Below, piece by piece: positions 1-5,158 of a DNA stretch of 8,285 nucleotides; positions within the stretch are counted from its first letter, which is position 1; each line of letters opens with the position of its first letter. Source of the DNA: Clostridiales bacterium (lineage in GTDB: Bacteria > Bacillota > Clostridia > Christensenellales > Pumilibacteraceae); NCBI GenBank assembly GCA_014799665.1, contig JAAVHP010000020.1, forward strand, positions 1-8,285, given 5' to 3'. Under the pieces are notes generated by a model that searched no databases, was not told where the DNA came from, and saw nothing but the letters and a program-made list of their open reading frames with translations. Both the position numbers and the translations under genes were made by a program.

Positions 1-57
1 GACGATGCCGTCTCAGACCTCCAACTCATTTGCCAACGGGAAGGAGGTAAGATATGA
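1..57 (+). CDS. C-terminal end of a DUF3791-like small protein (partial)
   Basis: Frame 1 is open from the window edge and ends at TGA 55-57, giving the tail DDAVSDLQLICQREGGKI. From memory, DUF3791-family proteins that precede DUF3990 genes often end in a similar acidic-aliphatic stretch followed by a C-x(2)-x-GG tail, so this is probably the last 18 residues of such a protein. The stop overlaps the next start as ATGA (54-57), a sign of translational coupling. Only 18 residues are visible, so the family call rests mainly on the neighbour, which begins like DUF3990. Its function is unknown; these genes are usually seen as part of toxin-antitoxin-like accessory modules. Confidence 0.5.
   Translation, partial: DDAVSDLQLICQREGGKI
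41..48 (+). promoter_or_regulatory. Strong Shine-Dalgarno sequence before the 85-residue ORF
   Basis: AAGGAGGT ends 5 bases before ATG 54. A near-perfect anti-SD match is unusual in Bacteroidota, where most starts lack one. It supports 54 as the real start and efficient coupled translation with the upstream gene that stops at 57. Confidence 0.6.
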
Positions 58-311
58 AACGTCTCTATCACGGCTCAAACGTAGCTATTATGAATCAAGA
101 CATACAGTTTCAAATAGAATGCCTTGCGGCAGAACTCACTGAAATGCTCATGGCAGAATATGGCTGGGACATACACCGTGCACTTGATGAGCTTTATTCA
201 TCCACCACCTTTGCCAAGCTCAACGACCCCGAATGCGGACTCTATTATCAGGGAGCAGTCTATATCTTCCAATTCCTCAAATCCGAAATTGAAACCGGTA
301 AAGTTGCATAA
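54..311 (+). CDS. Small accessory-module protein with a DUF3990-like N-terminal stub
   Basis: This 85-residue protein has two unlike parts. Residues 1-12 (MKRLYHGSNVAI) match the characteristic opening of DUF3990 proteins, an ADP-ribosyltransferase-like family that starts with a YHGS/YHGT motif. From Met13 (MNQDIQFQIECLAAEL) it reads like the small third protein that often follows DUF3990 in Bacteroidota, with an A-L-D-x-L-Y-x-S motif near residues 44-51 and a G-L-Y-Y-Q-G motif near 62-67. A full DUF3990 protein would have well over 100 further residues between the two parts. I infer an in-frame deletion that removed the DUF3990 body. Met13 (codon 90-92) was probably the original start of the downstream gene. 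The ATGA overlap with the upstream gene remains. Codon use is GC-rich at third positions, like the native genes. Function is not known; any role as antitoxin or partner is inference. Confidence 0.7.
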   Translation: MKRLYHGSNVAIMNQDIQFQIECLAAELTEMLMAEYGWDIHRALDELYSSTTFAKLNDPECGLYYQGAVYIFQFLKSEIETGKVA

Positions 312-339
312 ATACACAATCAGCCCCAATAATATTAGC

Positions 340-528
340 AATCAGCTTATTAATATTCCACCACGGCAAAACTCCGACACGCTGTCGGAGTTTTGGCTCA
401 GAATCCTTAAAACGCGCATAAAAGCATTTCATATCCCATAGTTTGTGCTCCGACATACCCATTTTGGGGAATGCTGCTTTCAAATCTGCTGATAGACGTT
501 TGACTACCTTATCTCCATGCTTAATATA
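340..528 (-). pseudogene. Remnant of a DUF1016 (YhcG-type) nuclease N-terminal domain
   Basis: Read on the minus strand from about 528, the frame gives GDKVVKRLSADLKAAFPKMG, then M-S-E-H-K-L-W-D-M-K-C-F-Y-A-R-F and later L-P-W-W-N-I-N-K-L-I. This follows the DUF1016 N-terminal domain pattern: V-x-x-L-S-x-D-L-K-x-x-F-P, then F-S-x-x-N-L-x-x-M-R-x-F, then I-P-W-x-H-N. The frame is stopped by TAA at 529-531, just before the conserved start, and the sequence loses resemblance after about 340, so neither the proper N-terminus nor the C-terminal PD-(D/E)XK nuclease half is present. An ORF from TTG 483 could still be translated, but I see no reason to think it is. It is most likely a leftover of an accessory nuclease gene. 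The family call is from recognition of the motif, not a search. Confidence 0.6.
368..394. terminator. Perfect 12-bp hairpin, bidirectional terminator-like
   Basis: AAAACTCCGACA (368-379), loop CGC, TGTCGGAGTTTT (383-394). The arms are fully complementary, GC-rich in the middle and flanked by A and T runs on both strands. It lies 56 bases after the stop of the 85-residue gene and can end transcription from the left. It also lies inside the YhcG-like remnant, where it encodes K-L-R-Q-R-V-G-V-L. Confidence 0.65.
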
Positions 529-545
529 TTACTGGAGTTGGCTGA

Positions 546-872
546 TTGCCGGGGGTACTCATTCATGAGCTTAATGTTGAATATGAGTCGGAAGTCACCT
601 CGCAAAAGTATTGGAATCGTCTAATGCCATTTTTCAACCGCTCGACCAACGAGGATCTTATTCTCGCGGTGCCGTCTGCCGGTATCTCCAACAGACGCAA
701 TGGCTTCCGCAAAGACAAATCCGGGGAGAAACTTGCCGAGTCCGAAGCAGCCCCCCTTGAACACCGCACCGACGGCACCGACGCTTTCGATGCCCTTTTC
801 ATCGGCTGCGAAAAATTCCCATACCACGACTCCTTCCCACTCTCAATGTCGGGAGTGATACGAGTCAAGTAA
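546..872 (+). CDS. Small hypothetical protein, start uncertain
   Basis: No family is recognised. The frame runs from TTG 546 to TAA 870-872 (108 residues). An ATG at 624 in the same frame would give 82 residues starting MPFFNRSTNEDLILAV. I favour the 624 start, because codon use from there is typical of the neighbouring native genes (many C-ending codons such as gac, ttc, gcc, ggc, atc), while the segment before 624 is less convincing. Minus-strand ORFs over the same bases use g-ending codons heavily and look like shadows. The protein is hydrophilic, has no membrane segment or signal peptide, and ends F-P-L-S-M-S-G-V-I-R-V-K. It could be the end of a broken longer gene, since its neighbour at 340-528 is a remnant. 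No promoter was seen. Confidence 0.4.
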   Translation: MPGVLIHELNVEYESEVTSQKYWNRLMPFFNRSTNEDLILAVPSAGISNRRNGFRKDKSGEKLAESEAAPLEHRTDGTDAFDALFIGCEKFPYHDSFPLSMSGVIRVK

Positions 873-909
873 TTACACCAGTAAAATTGCTAATTTTCAG
901 GCGTATAGA

Positions 910-941
910 TTTGCATTTCTCAGGAATTTTTATTACCTTTG
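910..941 (+). promoter_or_regulatory. Bacteroidota-type promoter for the 88-residue gene
   Basis: TTTG at 910-913 (-33 element), a 20-base spacer, then TACCTTTG at 934-941 (-7 element, TAnnTTTG). Transcription would start near 948, leaving a 5' leader of about 26 bases before ATG 975. It probably drives the 88-residue gene and, 6 bases behind it, the DUF4238 gene. Confidence 0.7.
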
Positions 942-974
942 CAAGTATAAAAACAACTTCAAAATCTCCTGACA

Positions 975-1241
975 ATGGCAGTAAAAGTTTATGTTATTTC
1001 TGATCCACTCGCGATAAATTTTCTTGTTGACGACGACATTGACGGCTTCAAGGAGTACCTTGAATCTGACAAATATCTCGACTTCGGCGAACCCGAAGTT
1101 TTCGAGACCGGACAGCAGGCTCTCGCTTTCTGCACCGGCATAGGCTATGGCGCTGACGAAAGTACCACTCCTGAACTCTATCCACTCCGCTCGTGCGAGG
1201 AATCCGACCTGCCGTTCATCGAAGCCATCGAAAATTACTAA
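975..1241 (+). CDS. Conserved-looking small hypothetical protein (88 aa)
   Basis: No named family is recognised. The protein (MAVKVYVISDPLAINFLVDD) is acidic and probably a compact soluble alpha/beta fold: an initial hydrophobic strand, a D-D-D-I-D-G-F stretch near residues 18-24, and a T-G-Q-Q-A-L-A-F-C-T-G-I-G-Y-G segment near 45-59. There is no signal peptide or membrane helix. A good promoter lies directly upstream (910-941), and third positions are C-rich, as in native genes of the window, in clear contrast to the AT-rich gene that follows 6 bases after its stop. ATG 975 is preferred because it fits the promoter with a short leader. Function is unknown. Confidence 0.75.
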   Translation: MAVKVYVISDPLAINFLVDDDIDGFKEYLESDKYLDFGEPEVFETGQQALAFCTGIGYGADESTTPELYPLRSCEESDLPFIEAIENY

Positions 1242-1247
1242 ATTAGG

Positions 1248-2270
1248 ATGGCAGAACGAAAGAACCAACACTTTGTTCCTAAAGTGTATTTAAGGAGCTT
1301 TGCTTCAGGGGAAAATTGTGTAGATTTATATATAAAATCTAAAGGAAAATTGGTTAAAGAAGCTTCTCTTTCTGGACAAGCTTCAAAACCTTATTTCTAT
1401 GGTAAGGATTTGAATATCGAAGAAGGGCTTGGATATTTTGAAAACGAATATGGTAAGGTGCTTGAAAAGATAAATAAAAATATTGATTCTCTTTTAGACT
1501 CAGATTTACATTTATTGGCTATGTTCTTGTTTTTACAGTCAAGAAGAACAGAGGCTGCTATTATGGAACTTATCGATACGAGTAAGAATATACAAAACTA
1601 CCTTTCAATTAGTTTCCCAAACATAAATCTTTCACAATTTGAGGATATCAATTCTCGTCAGAATAATATTGACCTCTCTCTAAGTGTAGCAGTAGATTTA
1701 TACAACTCATGTCGTGACTTAAGCTACAAATTCTTAATAAACAATACCTCTAAAGATTTTATTACTTCAGATAGTCCGGTTTGCCTCTACAATCAGTTTC
1801 ATGAACGAATCAAACGTAAAACATTTGCATTTAATTCAATAGGGACTCAGATATTCTTTCCTTTGACACCAAGAATTTCGTTCCTTTTGTATGACAATGC
1901 TTGTTATAAAGTTGGTACACGTAAATCAATTTCTGTAATACTAAATAACGCTAAAGATATAGATACTTTAAATGCAATAACTTATATAAATGCAAATGAA
2001 GTCATATACTTTCGGAATAGAGGTGCGATAGGTAATTTTACATACTTGGATAAAATCAGTAATAATCCATCCAAACATGAAACCATTCCCATTGATAATA
2101 AAACTGGGGTCTTTCATACATCTAATCAGCCTCCTTTGTGTAAAGCAAATTTATCCTTCATTAAAGAAACAGACCTGTCAAAAGTTATAAAAGTGCTTCC
2201 TGAATCCTATCCTCCGTTGTTACGAAAATACTGTACTGATTTTCATAGGAAAGAAATAAAGCTTAGATAG
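1248..2270 (+). CDS. DUF4238 domain-containing protein
   Basis: This 340-residue protein matches DUF4238 by pattern. The N-terminus K-N-Q-H-F-V-P-K-V-Y-L-R-S-F-A (residues 5-19) is the family's (K/N)xHxVPxxYLxxF signature. A mid-protein F-I-T-S-D-S-P-V (171-178) corresponds to the usual ITSDNPV, and F-F-P-L-T-P-R-I-S-F-L-L (203-214) to the FPLSP strand. Length is typical. DUF4238 has no proven biochemical role; members are frequent in accessory regions and phage-defence neighbourhoods, so a defence role is inference. It starts 6 bases after the 88-residue gene and is probably co-transcribed from 910-941, with no promoter of its own seen. Base composition drops sharply to AT-rich at its start and stays low through the restriction genes, so it likely arrived with that island. 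Confidence 0.8.
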   Translation: MAERKNQHFVPKVYLRSFASGENCVDLYIKSKGKLVKEASLSGQASKPYFYGKDLNIEEGLGYFENEYGKVLEKINKNIDSLLDSDLHLLAMFLFLQSRRTEAAIMELIDTSKNIQNYLSISFPNINLSQFEDINSRQNNIDLSLSVAVDLYNSCRDLSYKFLINNTSKDFITSDSPVCLYNQFHERIKRKTFAFNSIGTQIFFPLTPRISFLLYDNACYKVGTRKSISVILNNAKDIDTLNAITYINANEVIYFRNRGAIGNFTYLDKISNNPSKHETIPIDNKTGVFHTSNQPPLCKANLSFIKETDLSKVIKVLPESYPPLLRKYCTDFHRKEIKLR

Positions 2271-2287
2271 TATTCGCATAAGCGTTA

Positions 2288-2304
2288 TTGTCATTTTTTG
2301 ACAA
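2288..2304. promoter_or_regulatory. Operator-like dyad, copy 1: TTGTCA-N5-TGACAA
   Basis: TTGTCA (2288-2293), spacer TTTTT, TGACAA (2299-2304). It is identical in both arms and spacer length to copy 2 at 2341-2357, exactly 53 bp downstream, about five helical turns. It lies 17 bases past the DUF4238 stop and upstream of the -33 element, as an activator or cooperative repressor site would. The likely binder is the XRE regulator encoded just downstream. Confidence 0.65.
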
Positions 2305-2311
2305 AATATTT

Positions 2312-2340
2312 TTTGTTCTCATATATTTGTATTAACTTTG
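2312..2340 (+). promoter_or_regulatory. Promoter of the XRE-methyltransferase operon
   Basis: TTTG at 2312-2315 and TAACTTTG at 2333-2340 match the Bacteroidota -33 and -7 elements, with a 17-base spacer, shorter than the usual 19-21. Transcription would start near 2347, inside operator copy 2, which suggests autoregulation. It would serve the regulator at 2366 and the methyltransferase at 2725. Confidence 0.55.
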
Positions 2341-2360
2341 TTGTCAATCTCTGACAACAA
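2338..2360. promoter_or_regulatory. Operator-like dyad, copy 2, extended to 9-bp arms
   Basis: TTGTTGTCA (2338-2346), spacer ATCTC, TGACAACAA (2352-2360). The core TTGTCA-N5-TGACAA (2341-2357) repeats copy 1 exactly. It overlaps the end of the -7 element and the expected start point, so protein bound here should block transcription. It sits 6 bases before the regulator's ATG. Confidence 0.7.
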
Positions 2361-2365
2361 TAAAT

Positions 2366-2714
2366 ATGAATTTTTGTGATTACATAAGGCAACGACGTGA
2401 ATATATGGGACTTGCGCAAAAGAACTTGCGGAGTGCCTATCGGTTGATGTCCCAATGTACAGCAGTAATGAAAGAGGTCAAAGACCACTACAGGAAGAAC
2501 ATATTCCAATTATAGCATAAAACTTTGTATTGATGCTATAGAATTGCGTAAGATGTGGATTGCTGACAAAGTATTATCGGTTGTAAACGAAGAAAAGTAC
2601 ACCCCCGATATTCTAATATCGTGGCAGAAAATATTAATAATAAAGGATGAGCAGATGGAAATTAGTTCTTTTTTATTTAATGAAAAGCACTATCGACCAT
2701 TGCATTATTATTAA
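2366..2714 (+). pseudogene. Frameshifted XRE regulator upstream of the methyltransferase
   Basis: ATG 2366 opens MNFCDYIRQRREYMGLAQ, a classic XRE helix-turn-helix start, then runs off frame. One base is missing in the A-run at 2418-2421: adding it gives A-Q-K-E-L-A-E-C-L-S-V-D-V-P-M-Y-S, with E-R-G-Q-R-P-L-Q further on. A second one-base loss lies near 2516-2520, after I-I-A. Adding a base there continues to K-L-C-I-D-A-I-E-L-R-K-M-W-I-A-D-K-V and on to TAA 2712-2714. The repaired protein would be about 117 residues with a C-terminal tail of the W-(I/L)-(A/S)-D-K type, seen in XRE regulators next to cytosine methyltransferases. As given, the frame from 2366 stops at 2513-2515 after 49 residues, so DNA binding should be lost. 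Both lesions could be sequencing errors, the first being in a homopolymer. It would have acted on the two dyads upstream. Confidence 0.75.
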
Positions 2715-2724
2715 TTACAAGTAT

Positions 2725-4041
2725 ATGCGTTCCCCATCTCACGATGATGTTTTTATTAACCTCTTCAATCAATTTACTATGAATGCTATAAGCTTATTTT
2801 CATCCTCTGGTATAGGAGATTTGGGTTTAAAAGCTAAAAATATTAGGACTGTTATTGGCTGTGAACTGCTCGCAGATAGGATGAGACTATTTGGTCATAA
2901 TCATCCGGAAGCAACAACTTTCAATGGCGATATATGGAAGCTAAAAAATCATATAATAGAATATTATAAGACTACTTATAATGATCCTCCTTTTGTTATT
3001 TTAGCCACACCGCCTTGCCAAGGCATGTCATCTAATGGTATGGGTACCATGCTCCGTAATTTCCGCAATGGTATTCGTCCCAAGTTTGATGAACGTAATC
3101 GTCTCATTATTCCTGCTATTGATGTAATCAAAGAGCTTAAACCTCAATGGGTTATTTTCGAGAACGTACCTAATATGATTAATACTCTTATACAGGATGG
3201 TAATGATTCGTTAATAAATATAATTGACTATATTCATAGAGAACTTGGTGATTCATACGAGGGGAATCCTACAGTCGTTGATGTAGCAGATTATGGAGTT
3301 CCGCAACATAGAAAACGTCTAATAACAATTCTTAGACGTTCATCGAATCCATCTAAGCAAGTCGTACATATACCGCATCCAACCCATGGGAAGGATTCGT
3401 CTATTTTTGTTGAGCCATGGGTTACCTTAAGATCTGCAATTGGTAATCTTCCCCCTCTATCCGCTGAAAAAGGTAAGAATATTTGCACGACTCTTCCACT
3501 TCACAGGGTTCCATTATTAGATGATAAGAAGTTGTTTTGGGTACATAATACACCCGAAGGGCAAACTGCTCTTAATAATCAATGTATCAATCCCAAATGC
3601 CGTTATCAAGGGAACCGAATTCATGGTGCCAAACATGATGTAGATGGAATTAATAAAGCCAATACGGATACTCCATTATACTGCGAAAAGTGTGGCGAGT
3701 TATTACCACGACCATATACAATTGATAAGATAACAGGCGAAAAGCGCTTTATGAAAGCGTTTACAAGTGCATACAAAAGAATGTCATGGGATGAACCAGC
3801 AAGTACCTTAACTCAAAACTTTCAGTATGCTTGCTCTGATAATAAACTTCATCCCTCTCAAGATCGAGTTCTATCTATTTATGAGGCACTTATTCTTCAG
3901 ACAATTTCAAAATACGATTATTCCTTTGAGATTGATGGAAGGTGTGTTCCAGAGGGTCTAATACGTGATACTATTGGAGAAAGTGTGCCTCCCTTGCTAA
4001 TTGAACGTATAGCAGATTATATTATCAATTATAAACCATAG
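2725..4041 (+). CDS. DNA (cytosine-5) methyltransferase of a type II R-M system
   Basis: It transfers a methyl group from S-adenosylmethionine to cytosine C5, protecting host DNA from the endonuclease encoded convergently. With the 438-residue frame from ATG 2725: motif I is I-S-L-F-S-S-S-G-I-G-D (22-32), motif IV T-P-P-C-Q-G with nucleophile Cys98, motif VI E-N-V (146-148), motif VIII Q-H-R-K-R (194-198), and the C-terminal G-E-S-V-P-P-L-L is motif X. The target-recognition region carries a probable zinc ribbon: C287-x4-C292-x27-C320-x2-C323. The open frame extends upstream to ATG 2647, but those 26 residues overlap the regulator's own coding frame and read as noise, so I start at 2725 (ATG 2779, directly before motif I, is a fallback). 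The regulator would end 10 bases before 2725. The recognition sequence cannot be read from this. Confidence 0.93.
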   Translation: MRSPSHDDVFINLFNQFTMNAISLFSSSGIGDLGLKAKNIRTVIGCELLADRMRLFGHNHPEATTFNGDIWKLKNHIIEYYKTTYNDPPFVILATPPCQGMSSNGMGTMLRNFRNGIRPKFDERNRLIIPAIDVIKELKPQWVIFENVPNMINTLIQDGNDSLINIIDYIHRELGDSYEGNPTVVDVADYGVPQHRKRLITILRRSSNPSKQVVHIPHPTHGKDSSIFVEPWVTLRSAIGNLPPLSAEKGKNICTTLPLHRVPLLDDKKLFWVHNTPEGQTALNNQCINPKCRYQGNRIHGAKHDVDGINKANTDTPLYCEKCGELLPRPYTIDKITGEKRFMKAFTSAYKRMSWDEPASTLTQNFQYACSDNKLHPSQDRVLSIYEALILQTISKYDYSFEIDGRCVPEGLIRDTIGESVPPLLIERIADYIINYKP

Positions 4042-4046
4042 AAATA

Positions 4047-4072
4047 AAAAAGAGGTCAATTGACCTCTTTTT
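4047..4072. terminator. Shared bidirectional terminator between methyltransferase and endonuclease
   Basis: A perfect 26-bp palindrome centred on AAGAGGTCAATTGACCTCTT, with A runs on one side and T runs on the other. It fills the 29-base gap between the two convergent stops (TAG 4039-4041; TAA complement at 4071-4073) and overlaps the endonuclease stop codon. It should stop transcripts from both directions and limit antisense readthrough between M and R. Confidence 0.85.
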
Positions 4073-4838
4073 ATTTCACGTTATAACCTATCCATTTTTT
4101 ATTTGATAGCAGTTCTATATAAGCAGGATCATCTAAAACTGCTACCCAACCTTTACACATCTTTTGAATACCGCTTTTCTGCATAATGGAGACACTTGTT
4201 GTTCTTCCGCCTCCGTCATGAGGCTGGACAATCGTTCCCCAATCATTTACTTCTAATTGATTTTGATAGAAACAAGCAACAATCGTGGGATTTCCATCAA
4301 TAAAATCCCATAAGATGGCTAACAAATGATTTGTCGTTCTATGGTGTGCCTTCCAGTCAAATGAGTTTATTAAATGGACTCTCTGTTCACCAACTAAAGG
4401 CTTAGCAACTTTTGAAGCAGGTGGAGTACTGCCACAAGTTGCTTTGATCTCTATTCCACCATACTTATAAGGGCTGAAAGCTTCTTTACTTACAGGATAT
4501 TTTTTCCCATTATCTTCAGTATATAAAGTCTCAAAATATTCCATCTTTTCTTTGGTATCAGTGAGGAGAAGATCAGGGTATCCATCTTGATGTAGATTGC
4601 TCTGAAGTCTACCCTTTGCTATGCGCATTACGCTTCGGGCAAAATATTCACCTACCATTCCACTTAGATTTCTCATTCCAAGTGTCTCAAATATATTTAT
4701 ATCAAATTCCTGCGTAGTCTCATGAAGCTTGCGTAATGCTTGATTTGCAAAATTCATTGCTTCTACTACCTCTTGAATTGATAAGACCTCTGCTCCTTGA
4801 TAATTTATCTTAGCAGCATTATTTGTAACATATTTCAT
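4071..4838 (-). CDS. Type II restriction endonuclease, PD-(D/E)XK fold
   Basis: It is predicted to cut unmethylated target DNA and pair with the cytosine methyltransferase. The 255-residue protein has G-M-V-G-E-Y-F-A-R (60-68), then L-H-Q-D-G-Y-P-D-L-L-L (82-92) and G-G-I-E-I-K-A-T-C-G (127-136). D89, E130 and K132 form the PD...ExK metal-binding core, and E64 may add a further ligand. Length is normal for a small type II enzyme. The H-x(2)-G-Y-P-D-L signature resembles several small orthodox type II families, but I cannot name the family or the target site. It starts one base after the controller gene's stop (TAAcATG), so translation is probably coupled and expression follows the controller. 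No frameshift or missing catalytic residue is seen, so it should be active, and loss of the methyltransferase would then be lethal. Confidence 0.85.
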   Translation of the reverse strand: MKYVTNNAAKINYQGAEVLSIQEVVEAMNFANQALRKLHETTQEFDINIFETLGMRNLSGMVGEYFARSVMRIAKGRLQSNLHQDGYPDLLLTDTKEKMEYFETLYTEDNGKKYPVSKEAFSPYKYGGIEIKATCGSTPPASKVAKPLVGEQRVHLINSFDWKAHHRTTNHLLAILWDFIDGNPTIVACFYQNQLEVNDWGTIVQPHDGGGRTTSVSIMQKSGIQKMCKGWVAVLDDPAYIELLSNKKWIGYNVK

Positions 4839-4839
4839 G

Positions 4840-5052
4840 TTAAAACAGATCTTTAATGTTTACATGTAAGGCATCTGCCAATTTTTTTATATTACTAAGA
4901 GTAATATTTCTTTCGGCTCTCTCAATCATGCCGATATATGTGCGATGAAATCCAGCTCTATAAGCAAGTTCCTCCTGTGAGATGCCGAGTTCCTTCCTCA
5001 TTTGCTGAATTTTAAGACCAAATTCTTTGAGAATTGTTAAATTTTTTTCCAT
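4840..5052 (-). CDS. XRE-family controller (C) protein of the R-M system
   Basis: A 70-residue helix-turn-helix protein of the size and sequence type of R-M controller proteins. F-G-L-K-I-Q-Q-M-R-K-E-L-G-I-S-Q-E-E-L-A (11-30) leads into the recognition helix region A-G-F-H-R-T-Y-I-G-M-I-E-R-A-E-R-N-I-T, and it ends N-I-K-D-L-F. C proteins bind as dimers to sites at their own promoter and drive delayed expression of themselves and the endonuclease, giving the methyltransferase time to protect the genome. The position fits: same strand, immediately upstream of R, one base between stop and start. A promoter (5070-5101) and dyads (5051-5068, 5107-5133) lie just upstream. Unlike the XRE gene near the methyltransferase, it is intact. 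Confidence 0.88.
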   Translation of the reverse strand: MEKNLTILKEFGLKIQQMRKELGISQEELAYRAGFHRTYIGMIERAERNITLSNIKKLADALHVNIKDLF

Positions 5053-5068
5053 ACGCTAACAATCGTAT
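5051..5068. promoter_or_regulatory. Dyad over the controller start site: ATACG-N8-CGTAT
   Basis: ATACG (5051-5055) and CGTAT (5064-5068) are exact inverted repeats. They span the expected transcription start (about 5063) and touch the controller's ATG at 5050-5052. This position suits a repressing operator. The arms are only 5 bp, so it may be chance. Confidence 0.35.
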
Positions 5069-5069
5069 G

Positions 5070-5101
5070 CAAAGTTACGACGAAGTATACACGCCTACAA
5101 C
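5070..5101 (-). promoter_or_regulatory. Promoter of the controller-endonuclease operon
   Basis: On the minus strand: GTTG (complement of 5098-5101), 20 bases, then TAACTTTG (complement of 5070-5077), matching the Bacteroidota -33 and TAnnTTTG -7 elements. The -7 box is identical to that of the methyltransferase-side promoter. The leader would be only about 10-12 bases. Confidence 0.65.
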
Positions 5102-5106
5102 CTACT

Positions 5107-5133
5107 ATAATTAGCAATTTAGTTGCTAATTAT
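5107..5133. repeat. AT-rich inverted repeat upstream of the controller promoter
   Basis: ATAATTAGCAA (5107-5117), spacer TTTAG, TTGCTAATTAT (5123-5133): perfect 11-bp arms with a 5-base spacer. It ends 5 bases upstream of the -33 element of the controller promoter. It could be the C-protein activator site or a weak AT-rich hairpin. The 5-base spacer equals that of the dyads by the other XRE gene, but the half-site differs. Confidence 0.5.
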
Positions 5134-5158
5134 TTATGATTCTTTTTTTATTGATTTT

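Noticed and set aside
563..868. Minus-strand ORF of 101 residues over the hypothetical gene
   Set aside because: Ser/Arg-rich composition and g-ending codons unlike native genes of the window; the plus frame fits codon use better.
933..1271. Minus-strand ORF of 112 residues
   Set aside because: It is antisense to the 88-residue gene, which has a good promoter and native codon use.
2291..2509. Minus-strand ORF of 72 residues
   Set aside because: It covers the operators and the XRE pseudogene antisense; no motif is seen.
2366..2714. Programmed ribosomal frameshifting in the XRE gene
   Set aside because: Two separate shifts would be needed, with no slippery heptamer plus downstream structure evident; deletions or read errors are simpler.
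340..5133. Attachment-site direct repeats flanking the island, based on TTAGCAA/TTGCTAA words near 345, 888 and 5111
   Set aside because: The shared words are 7-9 bp, AT-rich and not placed at matching junctions; no integrase or transposase is in the window.
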